NCBI GenBank assembly: GCA_002293845.1
Contig: DBEA01000013.1
Span: 24,273 to 56,791, forward strand
Length of the DNA: 32,519 nt
Origin: Patescibacteria group bacterium UBA918
Lineage (GTDB): Bacteria > Patescibacteriota > Minisyncoccia > Phycocordibacterales > UBA918
Direction: 5' to 3'
Shown: one piece after another, positions 22,104 through 31,124 of the stretch
Layout of the letters: each line of letters opens with the position of its first letter
Position numbering within the stretch: position 1 is the first letter of the stretch
Made by a program: the position numbers and the translations under genes
The notes under the pieces: generated by a model
Seen by the model: the letters and a program-made list of their open reading frames with translations, nothing else
The model's database searches: none
What the model was told of the DNA's origin: nothing

Positions 22104-23120
22104 TCAAACGACCTTGCACACGGCCGCCAAGTGCTCACAAAGAGTATGTACGTAGGAGGCTTCGTTGTCATACCAAGCCAGAACCTTCACCAGATCGCCA
22201 TCGACCACCTGGGTCATGGAAAGATCGGCGATGGCGCCATAGCGAGCGCCGATAATATCGGAAGAGACCAAAGCTTCGTTCGTGACAGTGAAAACTTTGC
22301 CCCAACGTTCGGAGGCGGCCGCTTCGGTCAATAGCTTGTTCACCTCTTCGACAGTGGTCTTACGGCTAGCTAAGAAAGTCACGTCGACGATGGATCCGAC
22401 CGGGACCGGCACACGGATCGAAATACCGTCGAACTTTCCGACCAAGTCGGGATACGCCAAGGTGGTGGCGATCGCCGCTCCGGTGGTCGACGGAATGATA
22501 TTTTGGGCGGCGGCACGACCTTCGCGCAGGTCCTTCTTGCTCGGCCCGTCGACTAACGACTGCGAGGCGGTGTAGGCATGTACGGTATTCAAGATCGCCT
22601 TTTGTATGCCGATCGATTCCTTCAGGATGCCGATCAAAGGGGACGCGGCATTGGTGGTACAAGAAGCGTTCGAAGTAATCGGGACCGAGGCGATCTCGCC
22701 TTCGTTGGCGCCGATAAGAACGGTTTTGCCGCTGTCGCTCGCCTCTTTGACCGGCGCGGTGATGATGACTCTTTTTGCTCCGGCCTCAAGATGGGCCTTG
22801 GACTTGTCATAACTAGTGAATACCCCGGTCGACTCTATGACCACATCGATACCAAGCTCCTTCCACGGCAAAGCGGCCGGATCTTTTTCGTGCGTTACCT
22901 TGACCTCGCGCCCGTTTATCTTTAGAGAATCTCCTTGGATCGCTACTTCAAAACCCGCATGTCCATAGACAGTATCGTAGCGAAGGAGGTAAGAAAGATT
23001 TTCCACGGCCCCAAGATCGTTGACCGCGACTATCTCATAATCTTCTCTTCCTTCGGACATCCGAAAAAAGGTGCGCCCGATACGGCCAAAACCATTAATG
23101 GCCACTTTCACTTTACTCAT
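22104..23120 (-). CDS. gapA: Glyceraldehyde-3-phosphate dehydrogenase
   Basis: Oxidises and phosphorylates glyceraldehyde 3-phosphate in glycolysis, 338 aa. Rossmann motif INGFGRIGR (9-17). Asp35 (VNDLG) favours NAD over NADP. Catalytic Cys154 sits in SNASCTTN and His181 in NTVHAYTASQ. SIRVPVPVGSIVD and the C-terminal WYDNEASY are typical of type I GAPDH. ATG 23120 has a TGT-TATACA box eight bases upstream. The leftmost glycolytic gene of the sugar-phosphate cluster. Confidence 0.97.
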   Translation of the reverse strand: MSKVKVAINGFGRIGRTFFRMSEGREDYEIVAVNDLGAVENLSYLLRYDTVYGHAGFEVAIQGDSLKINGREVKVTHEKDPAALPWKELGIDVVIESTGVFTSYDKSKAHLEAGAKRVIITAPVKEASDSGKTVLIGANEGEIASVPITSNASCTTNAASPLIGILKESIGIQKAILNTVHAYTASQSLVDGPSKKDLREGRAAAQNIIPSTTGAAIATTLAYPDLVGKFDGISIRVPVPVGSIVDVTFLASRKTTVEEVNKLLTEAAASERWGKVFTVTNEALVSSDIIGARYGAIADLSMTQVVDGDLVKVLAWYDNEASYVHTLCEHLAAVCKVV

Positions 23121-23128
23121 CGACCTAT

Positions 23129-23137
23129 TGTATAACA
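23129..23137 (-). promoter_or_regulatory. Extended -10 of gapA, leaderless type
   Basis: TGT-TATACA on the minus strand, eight bases before ATG 23120. It overlaps the weak hairpin 23134-23158. Confidence 0.55.
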
Positions 23138-23158
23138 GGCCGCGGCAAAGCGGCTGTT
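23134..23158 (-). terminator. Weak hairpin downstream of scpA
   Basis: Nine base pairs with one bulge (23134-23143 with 23150-23158) and loop GGCAAA, lying 20 bases after the scpA stop. There is no strong T tract. It overlaps the gapA promoter. Confidence 0.35.
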
Positions 23159-23177
23159 GATAGTCACCGCTTTAAAA

Positions 23178-23906
23178 CTAAAAATACTTAGGTACTCCCG
23201 CCGTCGCGCGCTCGATCTCGATGTCGTCGAAGCGCCCGAGTTGGGTCACCAATATAGATCCTTGCTTCACGGATTCCAATACCGCCAAAAAACCGACGAT
23301 GTACGTGTGTTTTTCCGAAGAGTTCGCGACCAACTCGCTAAACTTCAATTTGAGTTGCTTTTCGATGCGACGGTGCAGACTGTCTATCATCTCCTCTAAA
23401 GAGATGACTTTTTTGACTTGCACCTTGGGCCTCTCGATCTTGATCGGAAGTTCTAGCAGAACGTCTCGCATGGCTTTCAACAAAGCCGACCTGTCACAGA
23501 ACTCATCGGGTTTGAACACGGGTTTGGTGGATGGCGTATAGCTCCGTTCGTGCATGACGCATTTGCCAAAGTGCTCGGCGATGCGGCCAGCCGCGTCACG
23601 ATATATTTGATACAGGCGCAAGCGCTCTTCGAGGTCTTCGATACTACCCTCCTCTTCTTCGGTGAGCTCAAGTACCGGTAGTAGAGATCGCGATTTTATG
23701 AGAAGCAAAGTGGCTGCAAGCGCCACGAAGTTCGCAGTATCCGGCAGTGACAATTCCTGCATCCGCGACACGTGGGCCATGTATTCGTCGGTCACGGCCG
23801 CGAGAGAGATGTCGTTGATGAGCAGTTTGCGTTTCTCGACCAATTCCAAAAGCAGTTCGAGCGGACCCTCGAACACCTCGGTTTTAATGGAAAAATCTGC
23901 CGGCAC
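23178..23906 (-). CDS. scpA: Segregation and condensation protein A
   Basis: Kleisin subunit of the SMC condensin complex for chromosome segregation, 242 aa. The N-terminal motif VFEGPLELLLELVEKRKLLINDISLAAVTDEY is diagnostic. The middle is a coiled or variable region with Glu-rich SIEDLEERLRLYQIYR. The C-terminal winged-helix (about 200-240) ends in DIEIERA. The start is GTG 23906, supported by a TGA-TAGAAT box seven bases upstream. ScpB and SMC are not in the window. The promoter overlaps the end of the HD gene (stop at 23920). Confidence 0.93.
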   Translation of the reverse strand: MPADFSIKTEVFEGPLELLLELVEKRKLLINDISLAAVTDEYMAHVSRMQELSLPDTANFVALAATLLLIKSRSLLPVLELTEEEEGSIEDLEERLRLYQIYRDAAGRIAEHFGKCVMHERSYTPSTKPVFKPDEFCDRSALLKAMRDVLLELPIKIERPKVQVKKVISLEEMIDSLHRRIEKQLKLKFSELVANSSEKHTYIVGFLAVLESVKQGSILVTQLGRFDDIEIERATAGVPKYF

Positions 23907-23913
23907 GTGGTTT

Positions 23914-23922
23914 ATTCTATCA
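23914..23922 (-). promoter_or_regulatory. Extended -10 of scpA, leaderless type
   Basis: TGA-TAGAAT on the minus strand, seven bases before GTG 23906. It sits across the stop codon of the upstream HD gene, and it supports the GTG as start. Confidence 0.6.
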
Positions 23923-24552
23923 TTTCTCGGACCTGAAATAGCCCTCCTCCAGCATGAACCGGCTCAGTACGTCATTGAATCTCTTGATATAAGGGAACTC
24001 TTCGACATACTTATCCTTGATACTTCGACTTTGCTCATAAGTGACGTTCGTCTGCTTGCAAATTTCTTTGCCGTTCTCATTGATCAAGTGGAACAGGGGT
24101 TCGATCTTATCAATGGCTTTTACAAAGCGAGATTCAATTGTAGTTTGTTGTTCGTACTCCAGAAGATAAGAGGTGGCTTGTTCCTTCAATAAATCTGGCA
24201 ATAATTTAAGTACTTCTATTTGCGCATCATACTCTTTCTCTCTGTCAGCGTCGGTCTTCAAATACCCGATCCTGTCTCCGGTCAGAATCTCATCTATGTC
24301 GTGATAGAGGGACATCAGCTGTATACTCCGAAGATCCCACTGATCGGTTTGTTCCAGCTGTAAAAAGTAATCAACAAGTACCAGCATTCCATATACGTGT
24401 TCGGCGACCGATTCTGTGTCTATATCTTCTTCACGAGTATGATGATAGCGAATAACCCGTTTCATCCTAAACAGGACCTGGATCTTTTTCATCTCATCGA
24501 GGATAAAGTCGTCATCCTCCAATATTCTTTTACGTATCTCTTCCAAGTTCAT
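23920..24552 (-). CDS. HD-domain hydrolase (YfbR/HDDC2-like)
   Basis: The product is 210 aa. The HD-superfamily metal site shows ESVAEHVYGM (His52) and LYHDIDEILTGD (His84-Asp85), the arrangement of the 5'-deoxynucleotidase YfbR/HDDC2 group that dephosphorylates dNMPs; a nucleotide-hygiene role is inferred. The middle and C-terminus are helical and charged. The ATG (24552) overlaps the M29 peptidase stop by four bases (ATGA), so it is translationally coupled and part of the trpS-aspS-peptidase unit. Confidence 0.85.
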   Translation of the reverse strand: MNLEEIRKRILEDDDFILDEMKKIQVLFRMKRVIRYHHTREEDIDTESVAEHVYGMLVLVDYFLQLEQTDQWDLRSIQLMSLYHDIDEILTGDRIGYLKTDADREKEYDAQIEVLKLLPDLLKEQATSYLLEYEQQTTIESRFVKAIDKIEPLFHLINENGKEICKQTNVTYEQSRSIKDKYVEEFPYIKRFNDVLSRFMLEEGYFRSEK

Positions 24553-25778
24553 ATCGTGAATCGGCCCTTTTTGTATATAACTTTTTTAGTGCCATCGCTT
24601 AAAGTGGCGGTGACGGTGCGGTCGGTCGTCGAAATGATGTCGGAATGCACCACGGAGTTGTTGAAGCCGAGCTTTTCCCACTCCGCGTCCGTATTCGGTT
24701 TAGGGTTTCCCAGATAACCTTCGCGATAGGCGCTACCGAGGGCGATGTGCGTATTTCCGTATCTCCCGCCGATATTCTCATCGTACAACGTTTCGGCCAT
24801 GAATTTGGTGATGCGCGAGTGCCGCGCGTCGGTCAAAGACACTTCACCGAGCATGTTACCACCAGGAGTTTTCAGCATGGCCTTTAGGAGGTCATGATTT
24901 TTAGTGGCACTCGAACGAACGACCTTACCTCCCTTAAACCACAACTCGATGCCCTCGATCTTCTTGCCATAGTGATAGTGCGGCTGGTTAAAACGCGCCC
25001 AGCCTTCGGTTACAAGGCGATTCGGACTGGTGAACACCTCATAAGAAGGAATGTTGTTGCCCCCACCCGCCATCCATTTGCGATCATGACCTACGCCGAC
25101 CTTAAGATCCATGTCAGGTCCTTCGAAGTGTAGCGACTCTATTCTCATGGCCGTCAACCGGCTCGCCAGTTTTTGTACCGAATCGTTTATGCCCTTCCAA
25201 GTTCGCACTGGGTTAGCGTCATTGAGATAGCAGGCATTTATGATCTGCTTCCAAAAATCCTTAAGCGACATCCCCGCCTCCTTGGCGGCGGCCTCGGTGC
25301 CGTACATGGCGATGGTCCAACAAAGCTTGCCGGCATCTATCTTTTCGAATTTCCAATCCTTGGCCTGCTTCTGCGCCAACGAACGACGCAGAACCTTTTT
25401 AGGGTCGACTTCCTTCAAAGCATGTGCATCGGTATCGGCGATGATGAATATGGTGCCGTCGATCTGGTCGATGAGGCCGCGGTGAAAACTGTCCGCAAAG
25501 AACTCTACTTGAGCGGGATTAGCGATGTCGAAAAAGTTTTTGTCGAAGTTGTACTCCGGAGAATTCGACGGCAAAAACACGCCCAGTGGGTGATGGTCAT
25601 TCCTTAAGATGGCTTTTTGCAAGTGAAAGTAGAGCGGCTTAGCGACTTCAGGCACTATGAACTGCACCACCGATCCCTTTTTGAGGGGTTTACCCTCGCG
25701 AGTCTGCAGACCGAACCTAACTATCAGCTCGGCATATTTTTCTAAAAATTTTTCGGGCGGGGTGTAGGATTCTTTCAT
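24549..25778 (-). CDS. M29-family aminopeptidase
   Basis: Removes N-terminal residues using a two-metal site (AmpS/PepS/thermophilic aminopeptidase family), 409 aa. Metal and catalytic residues recognisable by pattern: Glu in NIPSYEVFTSP, Glu in MLGEVSL, His in GNTHIALGSAY, and His-Asp in VVHSDII near the C-terminus. The TEGWARFNQPHYHYG stretch lies between. No signal peptide, so cytoplasmic. It starts one base after the aspS stop and overlaps the HD gene, so it is within the trpS operon. The link to tRNA synthetases is positional. Confidence 0.9.
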   Translation of the reverse strand: MKESYTPPEKFLEKYAELIVRFGLQTREGKPLKKGSVVQFIVPEVAKPLYFHLQKAILRNDHHPLGVFLPSNSPEYNFDKNFFDIANPAQVEFFADSFHRGLIDQIDGTIFIIADTDAHALKEVDPKKVLRRSLAQKQAKDWKFEKIDAGKLCWTIAMYGTEAAAKEAGMSLKDFWKQIINACYLNDANPVRTWKGINDSVQKLASRLTAMRIESLHFEGPDMDLKVGVGHDRKWMAGGGNNIPSYEVFTSPNRLVTEGWARFNQPHYHYGKKIEGIELWFKGGKVVRSSATKNHDLLKAMLKTPGGNMLGEVSLTDARHSRITKFMAETLYDENIGGRYGNTHIALGSAYREGYLGNPKPNTDAEWEKLGFNNSVVHSDIISTTDRTVTATLSDGTKKVIYKKGRFTI

Positions 25779-25779
25779 T

Positions 25780-27120
25780 CTAGTTAGAGTCGCTTAAAGA
25801 CGTATCGATACGGTTCATGTCGCGCGGGAACATGGTCGCCTCCCTGATGTTCTCGAGACCCAGAATCTGCATGGTAATGCGCTCCGCCCCGAAGGCAAAG
25901 CCGCCTTCTGGCGGTACGCCGTAGCGGAACGCTTCTAAAAACATCTCGATCTTCGCGGGGTCCATGCCCCATTCCTCAACGTGCTTCATCAGTTGTTTGT
26001 AGTCGTTGATGCGGCGACCGCCGGAAAGCCATTCACGGCCGCGACCGATCAAATCGACACCTTCGTTGAATTCGGGATTCTCCGGGTTCGGATACACGTA
26101 AAAGGGTTTTTGGCGAGTCGGGTAACCGTAGACGAAAACGAAATCCGAGCCGGTTTCCTCCTTAATGATCTTCGAGATGTCCTGTTCGTCCTGAGTGCTC
26201 AGGTCCTTGTCGCCGCGTGGATCACGACCGGTCGCGGCCAGAATTTTCTCCTGGGCCTCGACCAGGGAGAGGGTCGGTGTCCTCTCTAGCATCACCGGAA
26301 GCTCGGCTTTCAGAAAGTCGAGTTCTTTCTCGTGTTTTGCCGCTACCTGCGCGAGGATATAACGCACGGTCGCTTCGATCATGTCCCGCACATCGGTCCA
26401 AGAGTCGATAAAAGCCATTTCGGCGTCCAGCGACACCACTTCGGTGAGATGCCGGGTAGTGGCACTAGGCTCGGCGCGAAAGATCTTGTTGACGGAAAAA
26501 ACCCGCTCGAACGCCGACATTACGATCTGCTTGTAGAGCTGAGGAGACTGCGAGAGGTAGGCCTTCTTGTCGAAGTACTCCACCTGAAAGACCTCCGCGC
26601 CGCCCTCGGCCGTCGCCGGTACGATCGCCGGCGCCTGGAACTCGAGGAATTCCTGACTCTTCATGAACTCGCGGAACGAATCGATGATGGTCGCCTGAAT
26701 CTTGAATATGGCCTGTTGTTTAGGATGGCGGAGCGTCAAGGCTCGATGGTCGAGCTCGGTCGTCAGATCGAGATTGTATCCATCGGCCGACATATCGAAA
26801 GGCAGTGATTCGGCTTCGGCCAATACCTCGATCTTGGTGATCTCCAGCTCGATATCGCCGTTTTGAACTTCCGGGTTCACCATTTTTTCCGGACGCTGAT
26901 TTACCTTGCCGGACACCGCGACGACCCACTCCTGCTTCAGAGTCTTTGCCACCTCCAACACCTCTGGCTTGCCGAACACGACTCCCTGCACGGTGCCGGT
27001 GCGGTCGCGAAAGTCGAAAAATGCCACTTTGCCTTGGTCGCGCGTCACATTGACCCACGCCTTAATGAGGACCTCGCTACCGACACTGCTTTTTAAGTCA
27101 CGGATTAAAGTTCGTTCCAT
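25780..27120 (-). CDS. aspS: Aspartyl-tRNA synthetase, archaeal type
   Basis: Class IIb aminoacyl-tRNA synthetase, 446 aa. The N-terminal OB anticodon-binding domain (about 15-100) has VAFFDFRDRTGTVQGVVF. The catalytic domain lacks the large GAD insertion of bacterial AspRS. Motif 2 is FRAEPSATTRHLTEVVSLDAEM; PATAEGGAEVFQVEYFDKKAYLSQSPQLYKQ is characteristic of archaeal/eukaryotic enzymes; motif 3 is GGFAFGAERITMQIL. AsnRS is the nearest alternative but the pattern favours AspRS. It may be non-discriminating, charging tRNA-Asn as well for later amidation; this cannot be told here. It starts one base after trpS. Confidence 0.88.
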   Translation of the reverse strand: MERTLIRDLKSSVGSEVLIKAWVNVTRDQGKVAFFDFRDRTGTVQGVVFGKPEVLEVAKTLKQEWVVAVSGKVNQRPEKMVNPEVQNGDIELEITKIEVLAEAESLPFDMSADGYNLDLTTELDHRALTLRHPKQQAIFKIQATIIDSFREFMKSQEFLEFQAPAIVPATAEGGAEVFQVEYFDKKAYLSQSPQLYKQIVMSAFERVFSVNKIFRAEPSATTRHLTEVVSLDAEMAFIDSWTDVRDMIEATVRYILAQVAAKHEKELDFLKAELPVMLERTPTLSLVEAQEKILAATGRDPRGDKDLSTQDEQDISKIIKEETGSDFVFVYGYPTRQKPFYVYPNPENPEFNEGVDLIGRGREWLSGGRRINDYKQLMKHVEEWGMDPAKIEMFLEAFRYGVPPEGGFAFGAERITMQILGLENIREATMFPRDMNRIDTSLSDSN

Positions 27121-27121
27121 A

Positions 27122-28060
27122 TCAAATAGTTACTCCGACTTTCCTTCTAACCTCTTCCATCTTGGCTCCGGCGCGCGCGCGTGCCTTTTCGGCTCCGGCG
27201 CGCAAAATATCGCGCACGGCATCGTCGGTGATATCGGCGCGTCTGTCGCGCATGGGGGCGATCAGAGTTTCGATGTCCTCGATCAGGGCCTCTTTCAGTA
27301 TCTTATAACTGCCCTTGTTCGCTTCGTAAAGCGAAGCTAGTTCATCATCTGATTTGAATAATTTGTGGATAGCGTACACATTTTCGGGACGCTCGCCGCT
27401 CGAATCGGTGACTATGCCCATGACCGCTTTGGCGATCTCGTCTTTAGAGCCAAAAAGCGGGATGGTGTTCTTATAACTTTTCGACATCTTGGCCCCGTCG
27501 GTACCTGGTACCACCCCCACTCCCTCTAAGATCATTTCTTTCGGCTCGACGAAGGTTTCACCGTACGCCAAATTGAACTTGTTGGCGGCCTCACGCGCGT
27601 ACTCGACGTGTTGCTGTTGATCTTTGCCGACCGGTACCACGTCCGTGTCGTAAAGAAGAATGTCGGCGGCCATGAGCATCGGATAGTTGAACAACCCGGC
27701 GTTAGCCTCTAGACCTTTCGCCAATTTGTCCTTATAAGCGTGAGCTAGTTCCAAGAAAGACACGCTCACCAGACATTCGAAGATCCAAGCGAGCTCGGTG
27801 TGCTCGGGCACGTCAGACTGCTTAAATAGTATTACCTTGTTAGGGTCAACGCCAGCGGCCAGGTAGTCTTTGACCACATCTACTATGTTGCTCCTCAGAA
27901 CGGTCGCGTCCTTAATCGTGGTGAGAGCATGGTAGTCGACTACCATCAAATGGCTGTCATAATCGCCGTATAGGTCGACGAAAGGTTTTAGTGCCCCAAA
28001 ATAGTTGCCCAGATGAAGGTTACCGGAGGGCTGGAGCCCGGTCAAAAGACGTTTACTCAT
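27122..28060 (-). CDS. trpS: Tryptophanyl-tRNA synthetase
   Basis: Class I synthetase, 312 aa. The HIGH-like signature is PSGNLHLGNY (11-20) and the KMSKS loop is AKMSKS (190-195). VVDYHALTT and LMAADILLYD are conserved, as is DQQQHVE. The tail has a basic Ala/Arg-rich segment. ATG 28060 has TGG-TACTAT eight bases upstream and no Shine-Dalgarno. It leads the operon trpS-aspS-M29-HD with gaps of one base or overlaps. Confidence 0.97.
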   Translation of the reverse strand: MSKRLLTGLQPSGNLHLGNYFGALKPFVDLYGDYDSHLMVVDYHALTTIKDATVLRSNIVDVVKDYLAAGVDPNKVILFKQSDVPEHTELAWIFECLVSVSFLELAHAYKDKLAKGLEANAGLFNYPMLMAADILLYDTDVVPVGKDQQQHVEYAREAANKFNLAYGETFVEPKEMILEGVGVVPGTDGAKMSKSYKNTIPLFGSKDEIAKAVMGIVTDSSGERPENVYAIHKLFKSDDELASLYEANKGSYKILKEALIEDIETLIAPMRDRRADITDDAVRDILRAGAEKARARAGAKMEEVRRKVGVTI

Positions 28061-28068
28061 ATCCTAGG

Positions 28069-28077
28069 ATAGTACCA
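28069..28077 (-). promoter_or_regulatory. Extended -10 of the trpS operon, leaderless type
   Basis: TGG-TACTAT on the minus strand, eight bases before ATG 28060. Confidence 0.55.
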
Positions 28078-28098
28078 GAAAGGCTAAAATTCACGAAA

Positions 28099-29760
28099 TC
28101 AAGCCGATTTTGTCCACTGGCTCACGATGCCGTTTAATGGGAAACTGGCCGTAAAGGTGGAACCTTGACCCTCTCCTGGAGAAGTGACCGTGATGTCGCC
28201 GCCCATTTCTCTGGCCATCGTGCGAGCTATATAGAGACCAAGACCGCTACCGGAGACGTTGGTGGAACTGGCATTGTTGGCACGGGCGAACTTGCCGAAC
28301 AAATTTTCGAGACTCTCTTTGGATAAACCTATGCCCTGATCCTTGACCTCGACATGCACTTTCTTTCCCTCCTCGTCCTTGCGCACACTCACTTCGATCG
28401 CGGCATTACCTTTGTTGTACTTGAAGGCATTATCAATAAGGTTCTGGATGATCTGGCGTGACTTGCCGACGTCGGTTTTCGACAACGCCGGACCTTCGAA
28501 GGTTACTTTCAGATCAAGTGGTATGCCGCGCTCGACGGACACCGGTTGCATATCAGCGACTATATTCTCGACCAATTGCCGTATATCGGCGTCGACAAGG
28601 TCGTATTTCATGTTGCCGGCCTCGATACGCGAGACGTTCAAGAAATCATCGATCGAAAGTGCCATGTTTCTGGCCGAATCATTGACGCGGGTCAATACCT
28701 CCTTGGTCTTGTCATCTATAGTTCCGTAAGAACCTTCGAGGATCATCGAGACATAACCTCGGATAGACGTAAGAGGACTGCGCAGCTGATGCGAGGCGAT
28801 CGACACGAACTCCGACTTCATTTTGTCCAACCTCTCCAACCGAGCGTTGGCCCCCGCGAGATCTGTCGCCAATTGCTCAACCAATCTTTTTTGTTCAAAT
28901 TCTCTCTTGGCGTTTTGAAGCAAGGTTATGCCAATGAAAATGGATATCACCAGAGTAATGACATTTAGTGTCAGGTCAGTGGAGTCCTGTAAAAATAAAA
29001 ACTGCGAGCCCACCATCAAAATTAATATGTACACGAGCAATTGAGTACCGAGGTAGCGAATGTTGAATATCCCAAGATTCGTAATGGAAAAGGTTATTAT
29101 GATCAAAAATAAAGGAAGGATAAAGAGTGAATAGAGGTTTATCTCATAGATGCCGGTATTCACAGCTATATACTCTGTGACCGAAAAGGTCGCAAAAAAC
29201 AGTAGGATAGCGACCAACATTATTATGATCTGTATCTTTTTTTCTCTCAAAGCAGACTTCCATGCTATAAAAAACGAAACAAAGATCATGGATACGAAGA
29301 CCCACTCTGCAAAGAGTTTGTAGTATGTGATCATAGTATTCTCCGTGGCCTCACACCAAACCTGTTCGAACCCAACGACGGCATTTCCGGTGGCAGTTAG
29401 CACGAAGGCCGGAAGACAAATCACTAATATCGCCACCTTCTCATAGACACTGACGTGATCTCTGGCCAAAATGGCGAAGAAATACGCTCCCAAAGCAAAG
29501 AAAACAACATTCACGTAGTCCAACCATGACCAAAAGAAAACCACATAGTAGTAGTCAGGGATGACCCAAAGAACCAAGTCGCCCAACAGCCACAGTGACA
29601 CGGCCAGCGTGAACATCAAGAACACGACCGCCGCTTTTGAATAACGTGTCTTTGCGACCGAATACACGCCCAAAAACACCATAAAAACTACCGGTACCAA
29701 ATGCGAATAGGCAGCTATGGTTCTGATGCCTTCCGTCAATATCGTGCAGGTATTATCCAT
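28099..29760 (-). CDS. Membrane sensor histidine kinase (orphan)
   Basis: The product is 553 aa. Residues 20-280 carry about eight membrane segments, resembling an N-terminal 7TM-type sensor module. A coiled linker (285-313) leads to the HisKA H-box with the phospho-acceptor His324 in FVSIASHQLRSPL. The HATPase domain has the N box (Asn444 in NLIDNAFKYN), G1 DQGIG (474-478) and G2 GSGLGLYIAR (504-513). No response regulator is adjacent. ATG 29760 is 14 bases after a TGT-TATGAT box that overlaps the upstream gene's stop. The ligand is unknown. Confidence 0.93.
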   Translation of the reverse strand: MDNTCTILTEGIRTIAAYSHLVPVVFMVFLGVYSVAKTRYSKAAVVFLMFTLAVSLWLLGDLVLWVIPDYYYVVFFWSWLDYVNVVFFALGAYFFAILARDHVSVYEKVAILVICLPAFVLTATGNAVVGFEQVWCEATENTMITYYKLFAEWVFVSMIFVSFFIAWKSALREKKIQIIIMLVAILLFFATFSVTEYIAVNTGIYEINLYSLFILPLFLIIITFSITNLGIFNIRYLGTQLLVYILILMVGSQFLFLQDSTDLTLNVITLVISIFIGITLLQNAKREFEQKRLVEQLATDLAGANARLERLDKMKSEFVSIASHQLRSPLTSIRGYVSMILEGSYGTIDDKTKEVLTRVNDSARNMALSIDDFLNVSRIEAGNMKYDLVDADIRQLVENIVADMQPVSVERGIPLDLKVTFEGPALSKTDVGKSRQIIQNLIDNAFKYNKGNAAIEVSVRKDEEGKKVHVEVKDQGIGLSKESLENLFGKFARANNASSTNVSGSGLGLYIARTMAREMGGDITVTSPGEGQGSTFTASFPLNGIVSQWTKSA

Positions 29761-29775
29761 GATCGTTCACGTCAA

Positions 29776-30687
29776 TCATAACATCTTGCTTTGCACATAA
29801 GACATGTCGGCGCTCGGATAGCACATCCAGAACTTATCGCCCTCGATATCGGTCGGTTCCAAGGCAACGATCAGCGGCTTGACTCCGAATTCTTTCCAAA
29901 CCGACAAAAATGCCGGGACGAACACATTTTTAGCGAAAGCTAGCTCCTTTTCATCTAGCATCATGTTTTCAAACAAAATGCCATGAACGATAAAAAGAGT
30001 GAAGAATGGACTGTAATAGTCTATCGCTCTTTTACCTTTTCCTTTTAGCCACTTGGATGCGTCAAAAAGTTCTAGAGGCATCTCTGGATAGCAATGTTTT
30101 AGAAAATCATGATGAAAGTCGACCAGACTCTGTCCCCAGGTCGTTTTGACGTCTTTTATCGGCTTTCCATCGGAAGCGACAAAATCGATCACGTTAATGG
30201 AATCTAAATTCATCCCACCCTTACGACCTAAGCTGTGCGCGAAATACATTTTCCCCAACATCCTCTTTAACTCATTGTTCGAAGTGAATTTGTCAGCAGT
30301 GTATTCGAATGCTAGTGGTCTGAGTTTTCCGTATCCATTTATCAGACTTACGAATCTTCTCACCTCATAATTAGGAGTCACCAGATTGCGAAATAACACC
30401 GCCGCTGGATGGTCCTTCAACGGTTCGGGCACATCGCCACATAAAAAATCTTCCACCTTTTTTACCAATTCGACATCTTGACGCCTTTGTAGTAACTCCT
30501 CCCAAGCTACCTCCAATGAAGTATAAATGGTGTCATCGAATATTTTCCGGTCAGACACGATACTAGACACGTCGGCCGATAGCACTGGCGCTATCACAGC
30601 TTTGTCAGCGATCAAGATTTTTGCACTTTCAGCTTTAGATGAGAATCTCAAACGTCGAAGTAGCGCGGCTGTCGTCTGTTTCATCAT
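29776..30687 (-). CDS. Uncharacterised protein upstream of the histidine kinase
   Basis: About 303 aa from ATG 30687 (ATG 30684 adjacent). The frame is open to 30747. I do not recognise a family. It reads as a soluble, mostly helical protein with no membrane segment; notable are a Cys in the middle and a conserved-looking C-terminal part (WGQSLVDFHHDFLKH; IEGDKFWMCYPSADMSYVQ). The 5' end overlaps the Cys-rich gene by 53 bases out of frame. A TTG near 30650 would reduce the overlap, so the start is uncertain. The stop lies 16 bases before the histidine kinase start, suggesting one unit with it. Confidence 0.72.
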   Translation of the reverse strand: MMKQTTAALLRRLRFSSKAESAKILIADKAVIAPVLSADVSSIVSDRKIFDDTIYTSLEVAWEELLQRRQDVELVKKVEDFLCGDVPEPLKDHPAAVLFRNLVTPNYEVRRFVSLINGYGKLRPLAFEYTADKFTSNNELKRMLGKMYFAHSLGRKGGMNLDSINVIDFVASDGKPIKDVKTTWGQSLVDFHHDFLKHCYPEMPLELFDASKWLKGKGKRAIDYYSPFFTLFIVHGILFENMMLDEKELAFAKNVFVPAFLSVWKEFGVKPLIVALEPTDIEGDKFWMCYPSADMSYVQSKML

Positions 30688-31117
30688 GGTCACTTGTCGT
30701 AGATGTTGAATTCGCTTCGTTGGTAACATCGATTTGTAAATACTCATTGTCTACATCGGATTCGATCATTCGCTGTGGCAGTGGCCGCCCCGAACAAGCA
30801 TCATCGGCATTTTCATCACATTCTACTTCCATACAGCGTACTTTTCCCGATTCACACTCACGTAAACAATCATTTTCTGAACAGAAATCAAAATCCGCCG
30901 CAGCGACCTCGAATATCCTATAATTCTCTAGCTCATTCGGTGGGCACTCATCTACTGCGCAGTCCCGCACGAAACAACTGCGTTCTGTCGGGTCACACTG
31001 AGCCTCTAAAGAAAAATAATAATCTCTTTCGACCAAGAATTTGTCTGCAGTGGCGACGATCACGACCAAAACAGAGACGGCAAGCAATGATAAAAGGATT
31101 TTACTGGAAATTTCCAT
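30635..31117 (-). CDS. Membrane-anchored cysteine-rich protein, unknown function
   Basis: The product is 160 aa. A hydrophobic N-terminal anchor or signal (6-24) is followed by an acidic domain with ten cysteines (41, 48, 53, 58, 79, 84, 88, 95, 100, 108), which could form five disulfides or bind metal outside the cell. The tail from 120 is Ser/Thr/Asp-rich and disordered. I do not recognise the family. ATG 31117 is preceded by TGT-TACAAT, seven bases away, with no Shine-Dalgarno. It heads a probable unit with the unknown protein and the histidine kinase, so a sensing role is possible but only positional. Confidence 0.72.
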   Translation of the reverse strand: MEISSKILLSLLAVSVLVVIVATADKFLVERDYYFSLEAQCDPTERSCFVRDCAVDECPPNELENYRIFEVAAADFDFCSENDCLRECESGKVRCMEVECDENADDACSGRPLPQRMIESDVDNEYLQIDVTNEANSTSTTSDHDETDDSRATSTFEILI

Positions 31118-31124
31118 CGTAGGG

